64,000 nucleotides of DNA. Source: Mesorhizobium waimense. Its GTDB lineage: Bacteria > Pseudomonadota > Alphaproteobacteria > Rhizobiales > Rhizobiaceae. This document shows positions 51,503 to 59,324 of this stretch, one piece after another. The stretch lies in NCBI RefSeq assembly GCF_003601975.1, contig NZ_QZWZ01000023.1, positions 39,758-103,757 on the forward strand. The letters are read 5' to 3'. The stretch's first letter is position 1, and the number at the start of each line of letters is the position of its first letter. The translations under genes were made by a program, and so were the position numbers. The notes beneath the pieces are model-generated. The model was not told the origin of the DNA. It saw only the letters and a program-made list of their open reading frames with translations, and ran no database searches.

Positions 51503-51931
51503 ATGGCTCCCCTGTCGACCGACGCTCCGATCACACCGCTTCGCCAGCGCATGCTGCAAGACATGCTGATGCGGGGCCTGGGACCGCATACGCAGCAGGA
51601 CTACGTTCGTCATGTCCGGCGCTTCGCCGCGTTCCTTGGCCGTGCTCCCGACACCGCGACGCCCGAGGACATCCGGCGCTTCCAGTTGCGTCAGCATGAG
51701 AGCGGCGTGGGCCCTGCGACGATCAACGGCGCGGTCTCGGCGCTGCGATTCCTGTTCACGGTGACGCTGAAGCGGCGCGATCTGGCGCGCGCGCTGGTGG
51801 TCACCCGGTATCCGCGCAAGCGGTCGTCTCGAAACGCGCCCATATCCAAGTCACCCCCCTTGCCATCCCCAAATCCTTCCCCTAATCTCTCTCTGAGAAA
51901 ACCTTTTCCCAAATCGCCCCGCATCCGCTGA
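51503..51931 (+). pseudogene. Truncated tyrosine recombinase (N-terminal SAM-like domain only)
   Basis: The first ~112 residues are the core-binding domain of a phage-integrase-type recombinase: TPLRQRMLQDMLMRGLGPHT, YVRHVRRFAAFLGR, TPEDIRRFQLRQHESGVGPA and ALRFLFTVTLKRRDLA. The catalytic domain with the R-H-R-Y residues is absent; after VVTRYPRK the sequence turns into an unrelated Ser/Pro tail. Similar recombinases accompany IS91-type elements, so this looks like a leftover of such an element. The fragment ends 68 bases before the LacI gene and includes one of its operators. Confidence 0.8.
51895..51912. promoter_or_regulatory. LacI-type operator, copy 1
   Basis: GAGAAAACCTTTTCCCAA contains the dyad GAAAA-CC-TTTTC, close to the general LacI/CcpA-type site. 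An identical 18-base copy lies at 51960-51977. This copy overlaps the end of the recombinase fragment. Confidence 0.55.
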
Positions 51932-51959
51932 CCTCACCAATCAGCACCTCTGGCGATAA

Positions 51960-51977
51960 GAGAAAACCTTTTCCCAA
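51960..51977. promoter_or_regulatory. LacI-type operator, copy 2
   Basis: The same 18 bases as at 51895-51912, 65 bases apart (about six helical turns), ending 22 bases before the LacI-family start. The pair suits autoregulation, possibly with looping. Confidence 0.6.
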
Positions 51978-51999
51978 CCAAGGGAATTCGCCGCGCATC

Positions 52000-53049
52000 A
52001 TGTCCTCCGACGCCTCGCCAGCGCCCGCCAAGACACCGGTCACCTTGCGTCAGGTGGCCGCGTCTGCCGGCGTCAGCGTTGCCACGGCCTCAAAAGCGCT
52101 GAACGGGCAGGGGCGGATGACGGCGGAGACGCGCGAGCGTATTCGCGAGACGGCGCAGCGGCTGGGTTTTCGGCCGAACAGCCTGGCGCAGAGCCTGTTG
52201 CGCCGCCGCTCCTTCACCGTCGGGCTGCTCACCAACGATACCTATGGCCGCTTCTCGCTGCCGCTGATGGCCGGCGTTTCCGATGCGCTGGTCGATGCCG
52301 GCGTCTCGGTGTTCCTGTGCAATGTCGAGGATGACATGCGGCTCGCCCAGCTGCATGTCGAGGCGATGCTGGACAAGCGCGTCGACGGCATCATCGCCAC
52401 CGGCAAGCGCATCGACCGCCATCTGCCGGTCGATCTCGCCAATCTGCGCATTCCGGTGATCTATGCCTTCACCCAGCCCGATCCCGACGCCGTCGGCTTC
52501 GAATCCGACGATGCCGGCGGGGCGCGGCTGGCGGTCGAGCACTTTTGCCGGCTGGGGCGCAAGCGCATTGCCCATGTCACCGGTCCGGCGAGCTTCGCCG
52601 TGGTGCATGAGCGTGCCCGGGCCTATCGCGAGGTGCTTGCCGAGCACGGCCTGCCGGTTGCCGAGCCGCTGCTCGGCGCCTGGTCGGAAGCATGGGGGCA
52701 TGAGGCGGTGGCAAAACTGTTCGACGGCAAGGCGGGCGGGGCAGGGGCGCCCGACGCCGTCTTTTGCGGCAACGACCAGATTGCGCGCGGCGTCATCGAC
52801 GCGTTGCGCGAGCGCGGCATAGGCGTGCCCGACGATGTCGGCGTCATCGGCTTCGACAATTGGGAGATCGTGGCCGAGGCGACGCGGCCGCCGCTGACCT
52901 CGGTCGACATGAACCTTTCAGCCCTTGGCCGCGAGGCAGGGCTCGCTCTGCTTTCGCTCGTCGGCGGCCAACCGGCCGCGCCGGGCATAAGAAAACTGCC
53001 GTGCCGGCTGGTGGTGCGTCAGTCATGCGGCCGCCCGCCAGGCGGCTGA
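52000..53049 (+). CDS. LacI family transcriptional regulator
   Basis: The protein has 349 residues. N-terminal helix-turn-helix with VTLRQVAASAGVSVATASKA and hinge helix (RPNSLAQSLL), then the sugar-binding two-lobed domain (VGLLTNDTYGRFSLPLMAG to the end), including DDVGVIGFDNWEIVAEATRP near the C-terminus as in other LacI proteins. It is followed by an ABC sugar transporter and a GH127 arabinofuranosidase, which it most likely represses until an arabinose-containing ligand binds. Twin operators lie upstream. Confidence 0.94.
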   Translation: MSSDASPAPAKTPVTLRQVAASAGVSVATASKALNGQGRMTAETRERIRETAQRLGFRPNSLAQSLLRRRSFTVGLLTNDTYGRFSLPLMAGVSDALVDAGVSVFLCNVEDDMRLAQLHVEAMLDKRVDGIIATGKRIDRHLPVDLANLRIPVIYAFTQPDPDAVGFESDDAGGARLAVEHFCRLGRKRIAHVTGPASFAVVHERARAYREVLAEHGLPVAEPLLGAWSEAWGHEAVAKLFDGKAGGAGAPDAVFCGNDQIARGVIDALRERGIGVPDDVGVIGFDNWEIVAEATRPPLTSVDMNLSALGREAGLALLSLVGGQPAAPGIRKLPCRLVVRQSCGRPPGG

Positions 53050-53054
53050 GATCA

Positions 53055-53103
53055 ATGCATGTCGCCCAAAAGTGCGCAGCGGTTTTGGGAGAACGACATG
53101 CAT
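53055..53103. repeat. Palindromic intergenic repeat, family P1, copy 2
   Basis: ATGCATGTCG..CCCAAAA, loop, TTTTGGG..CGACATGCAT; nearly the same as the copy at 25959-26002 and better paired at the ends. It begins 5 bases after the LacI stop and separates the regulator from the transporter genes. Confidence 0.82.
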
Positions 53104-53167
53104 GAAGCAAAAAAGCCGAAGCTCGTCCGTTCAAACGGGCGGCGCGGCCGAACAGGGAGGAGAACCT

Positions 53168-54424
53168 ATGAGGAGGAAAACCATGAAGACCATGATAGCC
53201 GGGCTCGCTCTTGCCGCGAGCATCTTTGCTCTGCCTGCTTTCGCCGCCGACACCGCCAACATCTGGGTGCGCGCCGACGGCTCGAACTTCATGCCGCGCA
53301 TCGTCGATGCCTTCAACAAGGCGCATGAGAACCAGATCAAGCTCGACATCATCCCCAATGCCGAGATCATCCCGAAATATGGCGCAGCAGCCGCCGGCGG
53401 CACCGCGCCCGACGCACTCTCGCTCGACCTGATCTACACGCCGGCTTTTTCCGCCGCCGGCCAGTTGGAAGACATCACCGACTGGGCGAAGTCGCTGCCC
53501 TATTTTGCCAGCCTGTCGCCGGCGCACGTCAAGACCGGCACCTACAAGGGCCGCATCTACGGCCTGCCGTTCTCGGCCGATTCCTCGGTGCTGATCTGGA
53601 ACAAGAAACTGTTCAAGCAGGCCGGGCTTGATCCTGAAAAAGGCCCGACCAACTGGGCCGAGATCGAAGCCGACGCTGAAAAGGTCAACGCGCTCGGCGG
53701 CGACATCAAGGGCTTCTACTTCTCCGGCAATTGCGGCGGCTGCAACATCTTCACCTTCACGCCGCTGATCTGGGCCTCGGGTGGCGACATCCTCTCCGGG
53801 GACGGCTCCAAGGCGACGCTTGACAGCCCGCAGCTGCGCGGCGCCATCGACCTCTACCGCTCGATGGTCAAGAAGGATCTGGTGCCGGCCGGCGCGCAGA
53901 CCGACACCGGCTCCAACTTCTTTGCCGCGTTTGCCGCGGGCAATATCGGCATCACGCCGTCCGGCGCCTTCGCCATCGGCGCTTTGAACACGCAGTACCC
54001 CAATGTCGACTATGGCGTCACCTTCCTGCCGGGCAAGGATGGCGGCTGGTCGTCCTTCGCCGGCGGCGACAATTTCGTCGTCACCAAGGGCACCAAGAAA
54101 CTCGCCGTGGTGAAGGAGTTCCTGGACTTCGCCTATTCGCTGGAAGGCCAGACCATTTTGGCGAAATACGGCAGCCTGCCGGTCCGCGGCGACATCGCCA
54201 AGGAGGCGCTCAAGGATCTCGATCCGCGCTACCAGATCGCCGCCGAAGCCATGGCCAAGGGCCGCACGCCCTATACGGTGGTGTTCAACGACCTGATCAA
54301 CTCCGCCAACGGCCCGTGGACACAGATGGTCAACGAGGTCTTCTTCGGCGACGATGTCGACGGTGCGATTTCGAACGCGCAGGAGACCATGCAGTCGATC
54401 ATCGACCAGGCGCCGCAGAAATAA
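53168..54424 (+). CDS. ABC sugar transporter, periplasmic binding protein
   Basis: The protein has 418 residues. Signal peptide KTMIAGLALAASIFALPAFA with cleavage after AFA, then a cluster B/type 1 extracellular solute-binding fold (ANIWVRADGSNFMPRIVDAF, PDALSLDLIYTPAFSAAGQL, AGGDNFVVTKGTKKLAVVKE). ATG 53168 and ATG 53183 each have their own ribosome site (GGAGGAGAACCT and AGGAGGAAAACC); either gives a workable signal peptide. It captures a sugar, probably an L-arabinose-containing oligosaccharide given the GH127 gene downstream. Confidence 0.93.
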   Translation: MRRKTMKTMIAGLALAASIFALPAFAADTANIWVRADGSNFMPRIVDAFNKAHENQIKLDIIPNAEIIPKYGAAAAGGTAPDALSLDLIYTPAFSAAGQLEDITDWAKSLPYFASLSPAHVKTGTYKGRIYGLPFSADSSVLIWNKKLFKQAGLDPEKGPTNWAEIEADAEKVNALGGDIKGFYFSGNCGGCNIFTFTPLIWASGGDILSGDGSKATLDSPQLRGAIDLYRSMVKKDLVPAGAQTDTGSNFFAAFAAGNIGITPSGAFAIGALNTQYPNVDYGVTFLPGKDGGWSSFAGGDNFVVTKGTKKLAVVKEFLDFAYSLEGQTILAKYGSLPVRGDIAKEALKDLDPRYQIAAEAMAKGRTPYTVVFNDLINSANGPWTQMVNEVFFGDDVDGAISNAQETMQSIIDQAPQK

Positions 54425-54436
54425 GGACTGGCAGGA

Positions 54437-54462
54437 CGGCAGGGTGGCGCAACGCCCTGCCG
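54437..54462. terminator. Intercistronic hairpin after the binding-protein gene
   Basis: CGGCAGGG (54437-54444) pairs with CCCTGCCG (54455-54462), starting 13 bases after the stop. There is no T-run. Such hairpins commonly stabilise binding-protein mRNA and lower permease expression. Confidence 0.45.
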
Positions 54463-54524
54463 TTCAAGGTCGTGACCCGGCCGCCCGCCCCGTCTCCCTG
54501 GCCGGGCGGCCGGAGCGCTCCTTG

Positions 54525-54625
54525 CCCTCCCCCTCGTGGGGAGGGTCGCTGCGAAGCAGCGGGGTGGGGGCGGCGCCAGTCCCCCCACCCGGACCTGCGG
54601 TCCGACCTCCCCGCTAGGGGGAGGT
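54525..54625. repeat. CT/GA-rich palindromic mosaic element, family P2, copy 3
   Basis: Consecutive hairpins: CCCTCCCC with GGGGAGGG (54525-54545), GTGGGGG with CCCCCAC, GGAC-CTGCG-GTCC, and ACCTCCCC-GCTAG-GGGGAGGT (54605-54625). It lies inside the sugar-transport operon, between the binding protein and first permease, where it may act as an RNA processing or attenuation site. Confidence 0.68.
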
Positions 54626-54660
54626 AGGGCCGCCTCGCTGGATCCAACGGAAGAGCACGC

Positions 54661-55587
54661 ATGACCACCATCGCAGCAACCTCGGCCCCAGCCCGCCCCA
54701 GGAAACTGGTCGGCGCCGGGCGTCGGCAGTGGGTCGGCCTGCTCTATGTCGCGCCGGCGGTGGCGCTGGTCGTGGTATTCTTCATCATCCCGCTCGGCAT
54801 GACGGCGTGGATGTCGCTGCACAACTGGCCGCTTATGGGCGAGCACAGCTTCATCGGCCTTGCCAACTACTGGGCGATCCTGCGCGACACCCGATTCTGG
54901 AATGCGCTGCGCTTCACCGGCTGGTACACGCTGGTGGTGACGATCGCGATCTTCGCCGTCGCCTTTCCGCTGGCGCTGTTCATCGAGCGTCCGAGGCGGC
55001 TCACCGGTTTCTACCGCACGTCCTTCTTCATGCCGGCCGTCATCGGCTTCGCTTCGGCGAGCCTGCTCTGGTCGTGGCTGCTCAATGTCGATTCCGGCCT
55101 GTTCAGCCCGGCCGCCTTCGACCTCGGCCTGACCGAGAAGAAAGTGAATCTGCTGGCCACCTTCCAGCCTGCCTTCTGGTCGATCATCGCCATGGTCGTG
55201 TGGAAGGTGGCGGGCTTCACCATGATCATCCTGATGACCGGCCTGCAGTCGATCCCGTCGGAATTGCAGGAGGCGGCGATGATCGACGGAGCAGGGCCGT
55301 TCGCGCGCTTCCGGGCCATCACCCTGCCGCTGATGCGCCGCACGCTGGCGCTGGCGCTGATCCTCTCGGTCGCCGGCTCGATCCTCGCCTTCGACCAGTT
55401 CTACATCATCCTGCGCGGCGGCCCGCGCAACCAGACGCTGACCGCCGTCTACTGGATCTTCAACCAGTCGTTCGTGTCGTTCAAGCTGGGTTATGGCGCG
55501 GCCCTTTCGATGATCCTGCTCGCCATCCTGGTCGCGCTCTCGATGGTCCAGCTCTGGCTGCTGCGCAAACCCGAGGGGGTCGACTGA
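54661..55587 (+). CDS. ABC sugar transporter permease (first subunit)
   Basis: The protein has 308 residues and six membrane helices of the MalF type (without the MalF periplasmic insert). The cytoplasmic EAA loop is EAAMIDGAGPFARFRAITLP, which contacts the ATPase. N-terminal helix phrase LLYVAPAVALVVVFFIIPLG is typical of sugar permeases. GGAAGAG precedes the ATG, and the second permease starts in its stop codon. Two permeases and a binding protein are here, but no ATPase gene is in the window, so a shared MsmK/UgpC-type ATPase encoded elsewhere is likely. Confidence 0.94.
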   Translation: MTTIAATSAPARPRKLVGAGRRQWVGLLYVAPAVALVVVFFIIPLGMTAWMSLHNWPLMGEHSFIGLANYWAILRDTRFWNALRFTGWYTLVVTIAIFAVAFPLALFIERPRRLTGFYRTSFFMPAVIGFASASLLWSWLLNVDSGLFSPAAFDLGLTEKKVNLLATFQPAFWSIIAMVVWKVAGFTMIILMTGLQSIPSELQEAAMIDGAGPFARFRAITLPLMRRTLALALILSVAGSILAFDQFYIILRGGPRNQTLTAVYWIFNQSFVSFKLGYGAALSMILLAILVALSMVQLWLLRKPEGVD

Positions 55588-56444
55588 TGGCGCAGGCAAG
55601 GAGCCGCAGCAGCCGCTTGCGCCTCGGCATCGCCGAGCACGCCACCGGCATGATCGCCTCGGTGCTGTTCCTGGCGCCGATCGTCTGGACCGTGCTGTCG
55701 GCCTTCAAGCCTTCGCAGGAGGCGCGCCTGCCGCCGCTGCCGCCCTGGCCGACCACCGGCTTCTCGGTCGAGAATTACGGCACGCTCAACACCTTCGGCG
55801 ACGGGCTCTGGCTGCCGGCGCAAAACAGCATCTACGTCTCGACGATGACGGTGGTGTTTTCCGTCATCGTCAGCGTGCTTGCCGGCTACGGTTTCTCGCG
55901 CTTCCGCTTCCCGTTCAAGGATCTGCTCTTCGTCGTCATCCTGTCGACGATCATGATCCCGTTCCAGTCGATCCTGACGCCGATCTTCCTGGTGCTGACC
56001 AAGATCGGCCTGCACAACACGCTGACCGGGCTGGTCTGCGTCTACGTCACGCTGCAGCTGCCGTTCTCGATCTTCATGATGCGCAATGCCTTCGACGCGG
56101 TGCCGCGCGAGATCGAGGAGGCCGCGCGCATGGACGGCGCCAACAACGTCACCATGCTGATCAGGGTGATGCTGCCGCTGGTCTGGCCGGGCATCGTCAC
56201 CATCGCATTGTTCGCCTTCCTCGGCGCCTGGAATGAATTCCTCGCGGCCCTGGTGCTGATGACCGACCAGTCGAAATTCACGCTGCCGATCATGATGACG
56301 GCACTGCAGTCCGGCCGCTTCGGCGCCATCGACTGGGGCGCGGTGCAGGCGGGCGTCACCGTGATGATGGTGCCGTGCCTGATCCTCTTCCTCTTGCTGC
56401 AACGCTTCTACATCCGCGGCCTGATGGCAGGGGCCGTGAAATGA
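55587..56444 (+). CDS. ABC sugar transporter permease (second subunit)
   Basis: The protein has 285 residues, MalG type, six helices. The EAA loop is EEAARMDGANNVTMLIRVML, and the phrase PFQSILTPIFLVLTKIGLHN is typical. The start overlaps the first permease stop (TGATG), so they are made together. With the binding protein it forms the membrane path of a sugar importer. 28 bases after its stop the GH127 gene begins, which would break down what is imported. Confidence 0.94.
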   Translation: MAQARSRSSRLRLGIAEHATGMIASVLFLAPIVWTVLSAFKPSQEARLPPLPPWPTTGFSVENYGTLNTFGDGLWLPAQNSIYVSTMTVVFSVIVSVLAGYGFSRFRFPFKDLLFVVILSTIMIPFQSILTPIFLVLTKIGLHNTLTGLVCVYVTLQLPFSIFMMRNAFDAVPREIEEAARMDGANNVTMLIRVMLPLVWPGIVTIALFAFLGAWNEFLAALVLMTDQSKFTLPIMMTALQSGRFGAIDWGAVQAGVTVMMVPCLILFLLLQRFYIRGLMAGAVK

Positions 56445-56472
56445 CCAATCGCATTCGAACGGAGTTGAATTG

Positions 56473-58476
56473 ATGACCGCAACGCAATCCGCCAAACAAC
56501 CCGCCAGCAAGACCGTCACCTCGGGCAAGCCGATGCTTGCCTTCCGCCCGCTGCCGGTGCCGCAGGTCGATGTGCGCGGCTTCTGGGGCGACCGCGTCGA
56601 TGCGGTGGCCTCGCGCACCGCCGACATCCTCTACGAACGCTGCGTCGCGGCGCGCATGCTGGAGCAGATCGATCCGGACCGACCGTCGCCGGGCGTCGTC
56701 ATCCCGTTCCACTCGCCGTCGCCGGACGAAGTCTCCTTCACCGGCAACGAGTTCACCGGCTCGACGGTGACCACCCAGATGTTCTGGGACTCCGACTGGG
56801 GCAAGACGATCGAGACCGCGGCCTATTCGCTCTACCGTCGCCGCAATGATGCGCTTGAGGCCAAGATCGACGCTGTCATCGACATGTACGGCAAACTGCA
56901 GCAGCCCGACGGCTATCTGTCGAGCTGGTATCAGCGCATCCAGCCGGGCTTGCGCTGGACCAATCTGCGCGACTGCCACGAACTTTATTGTGCCGGCCAC
57001 ATGATCGAGGGCGCCGTCGCCTATTACCAGGCCACGGGGAAACGCAAGCTGCTCGACATCATGTGCCGCTATGTCGACCACATCGCCGACACCTTCGGTC
57101 CCGAGCCCGGCAAGAAGAAGGGCTATTGCGGCCATGAGGAGATCGAGCTGGCGCTTGTCAAGCTTTCGCGCGTCACCGGCGAGCGGAAGTACATGGACCT
57201 GGCAAAATACTTCATCGACCAGCGTGGCCAGCAACCCCACTATTTCGACGAGGAAGCTCGCTCCCGCGGCGCCGACCCGAAGGCCTATCATTTCAAGACC
57301 TACGAATACAACCAGTCGCACAGGCCGGTGCGCGAGCAGGACAAGGTCGTCGGCCATGCGGTGCGGGCGATGTACCTGTTTTCCGGCATGGCCGATATCG
57401 CCACCGAATATGGCGACGACACGCTCAGGGTGGCGCTCGACCGCCTGTGGGACGATTTGACCACCAAGAACCTCTACATCACCGGCGGCATCGGGCCGTC
57501 GGCGCACAATGAGGGTTTTACCGCCGACTACGACCTGCCCAACGAAACGGCCTATGCCGAAACCTGTGCCTCGGTCGGCCTGGTGTTCTGGGCGAGCCGC
57601 ATGCTCGGCATGGGACCGAACGCGCGCTTTGCCGACATGATGGAGCGGGCGCTCTACAACGGTTCGATTTCCGGCCTGTCGCTCGACGGCTCGCTGTTCT
57701 TCTACGAGAACCCGCTGGAAAGCCGCGGCAGGCACAACCGCTGGAAATGGCATCGCTGCCCGTGCTGCCCGCCCAATATCGGCCGCATGGTCGCGTCCAT
57801 CGGCAGCTATTTCTACGGCCTGTCGGACGACGCATTAGCCGTCCATCTCTACGGCGACTCGACCGCCCGCTTCGAGATCAAGGGACTGCAGGTCGAGCTC
57901 GTCCAGACCAGCAACTATCCCTGGGATGGCGCCATCTCGATCCGCGTCGAACAGCAGGCGCCGGTCGAGTTCACCTTGCACCTGCGGGTGCCGTCCTGGT
58001 GCCGCAAGCCGGCGCTCAAGGTCAACGGCGCCTCGGTCGATCTTGAGAGCGTGACCAGCGACGGCTATGCCGCGATCCACCGCGAATGGCATCGGGGCGA
58101 TCGGATCGAGCTTGAGCTCGACATGTCGATCGCCCGGCTCTTCGCCAACCCCGAAGTACGGCAGGATATCGGCCGCGTCGCACTTGCGCGCGGTCCGCTG
58201 ATCTACTGCATCGAGGCGACCGACAATGCCGGCCAACTGCACCGCATCACCTTGCCGCGCACCGCAGGGATCGAGGCACATGCCGAGCCGAACCTTCTCG
58301 GCGGTGTCGTCACGCTCTCGGCCGTTGGCACGAAAGAGGCGGTGGAGAACTGGAACAGCGGCCTCTACCGCACCGATCCGCCGGCCGTGGAGGAGACCAA
58401 GCTTACGGCGGTTCCCTATTTCGCCTGGGACAACCGCGAACCCGGCGAGATGCTTGTCTGGCTGCGGGACGGGTGA
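56473..58476 (+). CDS. GH127 beta-L-arabinofuranosidase family glycoside hydrolase
   Basis: The protein has 667 residues and no signal peptide, so it acts in the cytosol on imported oligosaccharides. The zinc/cysteine centre of GH127 is visible: NETAYAETC (Glu363 and Cys365) and CPCCPPN (Cys431, Cys432). By comparison with the Bifidobacterium HypBA1 enzyme one of these last Cys is the nucleophile. The first two thirds are an alpha/alpha barrel (for example YGKLQQPDGYLSSWYQ, CHELYCAGHMIEGAVAYYQ), followed by beta domains. ATG 56473 has GGAG 8 bases upstream. It should release beta-L-arabinofuranose, consistent with plant cell-wall glycoproteins or arabinan as food. Confidence 0.93.
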   Translation: MTATQSAKQPASKTVTSGKPMLAFRPLPVPQVDVRGFWGDRVDAVASRTADILYERCVAARMLEQIDPDRPSPGVVIPFHSPSPDEVSFTGNEFTGSTVTTQMFWDSDWGKTIETAAYSLYRRRNDALEAKIDAVIDMYGKLQQPDGYLSSWYQRIQPGLRWTNLRDCHELYCAGHMIEGAVAYYQATGKRKLLDIMCRYVDHIADTFGPEPGKKKGYCGHEEIELALVKLSRVTGERKYMDLAKYFIDQRGQQPHYFDEEARSRGADPKAYHFKTYEYNQSHRPVREQDKVVGHAVRAMYLFSGMADIATEYGDDTLRVALDRLWDDLTTKNLYITGGIGPSAHNEGFTADYDLPNETAYAETCASVGLVFWASRMLGMGPNARFADMMERALYNGSISGLSLDGSLFFYENPLESRGRHNRWKWHRCPCCPPNIGRMVASIGSYFYGLSDDALAVHLYGDSTARFEIKGLQVELVQTSNYPWDGAISIRVEQQAPVEFTLHLRVPSWCRKPALKVNGASVDLESVTSDGYAAIHREWHRGDRIELELDMSIARLFANPEVRQDIGRVALARGPLIYCIEATDNAGQLHRITLPRTAGIEAHAEPNLLGGVVTLSAVGTKEAVENWNSGLYRTDPPAVEETKLTAVPYFAWDNREPGEMLVWLRDG

Positions 58477-58486
58477 GGCGCCGGCG

Positions 58487-59287
58487 TTACAGATGCACGA
58501 AAGCCGTAAGCGGCAGATGATCGGAGGCGACCCGCGAAAGCGGCGTGTCATGGGCTTCCACTGACGAGATCATCCCGTGCCGGTTGGCCATGATCCGGTC
58601 GAGCGCGAGCAGCGGCAGGCTCGACGGAAAGGTGGGAACCGCCGGCGGCGAAGGACCGAAAGTCGTATGCAGCGTGTTCAGCGCGGACCGGTTGCCGAGC
58701 CGCCATTCGTTGAGGTCGCCGAGCAGCAGCGTCGGCTTTTCGTCCGGGCTGTTCATGATATCGAGCACGACGCGCGCCTGTTCGGAGCGTGAGCGGCGCA
58801 GCAAGCCGAGATGCGCGGCGATGACACGCAGCGTCCGGTTCTCGTCCATGTCGATTTCGGCAACCAGTGCTCCGCGCGGCTCGAGCCCCGGCAGCTTGAT
58901 CTGGTGGACATCGCGAACAGTGCCGCGCTTGAACAAAAGGACGTTGCCGTGCCAGCCGTGCCCCTTGCCGTTTCCGGACACCGGCACGGGCACCAGGCCG
59001 GTCTCCATTTCGAGTCGCCCAAGATCGAGAAGCCCGGCGCGATCGCCGAAACGGTTATCGGCCTCCTGCAGCGCCATGACGTCCGGGCAAATTTCCCGGA
59101 TGACGCGGACAATTCGTTCGGGGTCGAATTTTCTGTCGACGCCAACGCATTTGTGGACGTTGTAGGACGCGACCAGCGCACTGGCGCCGTCCACAGGCTC
59201 GCGCGGCTCGGTCCTCGTCGTCCGGGATTTTCGGCGGCGAATGGACAGGAGCATGTTCTCGGGAAGGCTGCGGCCGGTTCTCTTCAT
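58487..59287 (-). CDS. Endonuclease/exonuclease/phosphatase (EEP) family protein
   Basis: This is a 266-residue DNase I-like fold metal-dependent phosphodiesterase. Active-site motifs are VASYNVHKCVGVD (Asn), VMALQEADNR (metal Glu), AAHLGL (His), LLLGDLNEW (Asp and Asn) and ASDHLPL (Asp-His). There is no clear signal peptide; the N-terminus is basic. It precedes a cardiolipin synthase gene downstream by order on the minus strand (38-base gap, the synthase is transcribed first). The E. coli ybhP-clsB pair has the same EEP/cardiolipin-synthase pairing, which suggests a role in phospholipid metabolism. Substrate unproven. Confidence 0.88.
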   Translation of the reverse strand: MKRTGRSLPENMLLSIRRRKSRTTRTEPREPVDGASALVASYNVHKCVGVDRKFDPERIVRVIREICPDVMALQEADNRFGDRAGLLDLGRLEMETGLVPVPVSGNGKGHGWHGNVLLFKRGTVRDVHQIKLPGLEPRGALVAEIDMDENRTLRVIAAHLGLLRRSRSEQARVVLDIMNSPDEKPTLLLGDLNEWRLGNRSALNTLHTTFGPSPPAVPTFPSSLPLLALDRIMANRHGMISSVEAHDTPLSRVASDHLPLTAFVHL

Positions 59288-59324
59288 CGTGTCTGCTGCT
59301 CGTCTTCCCCAGATATAGGTCCGG

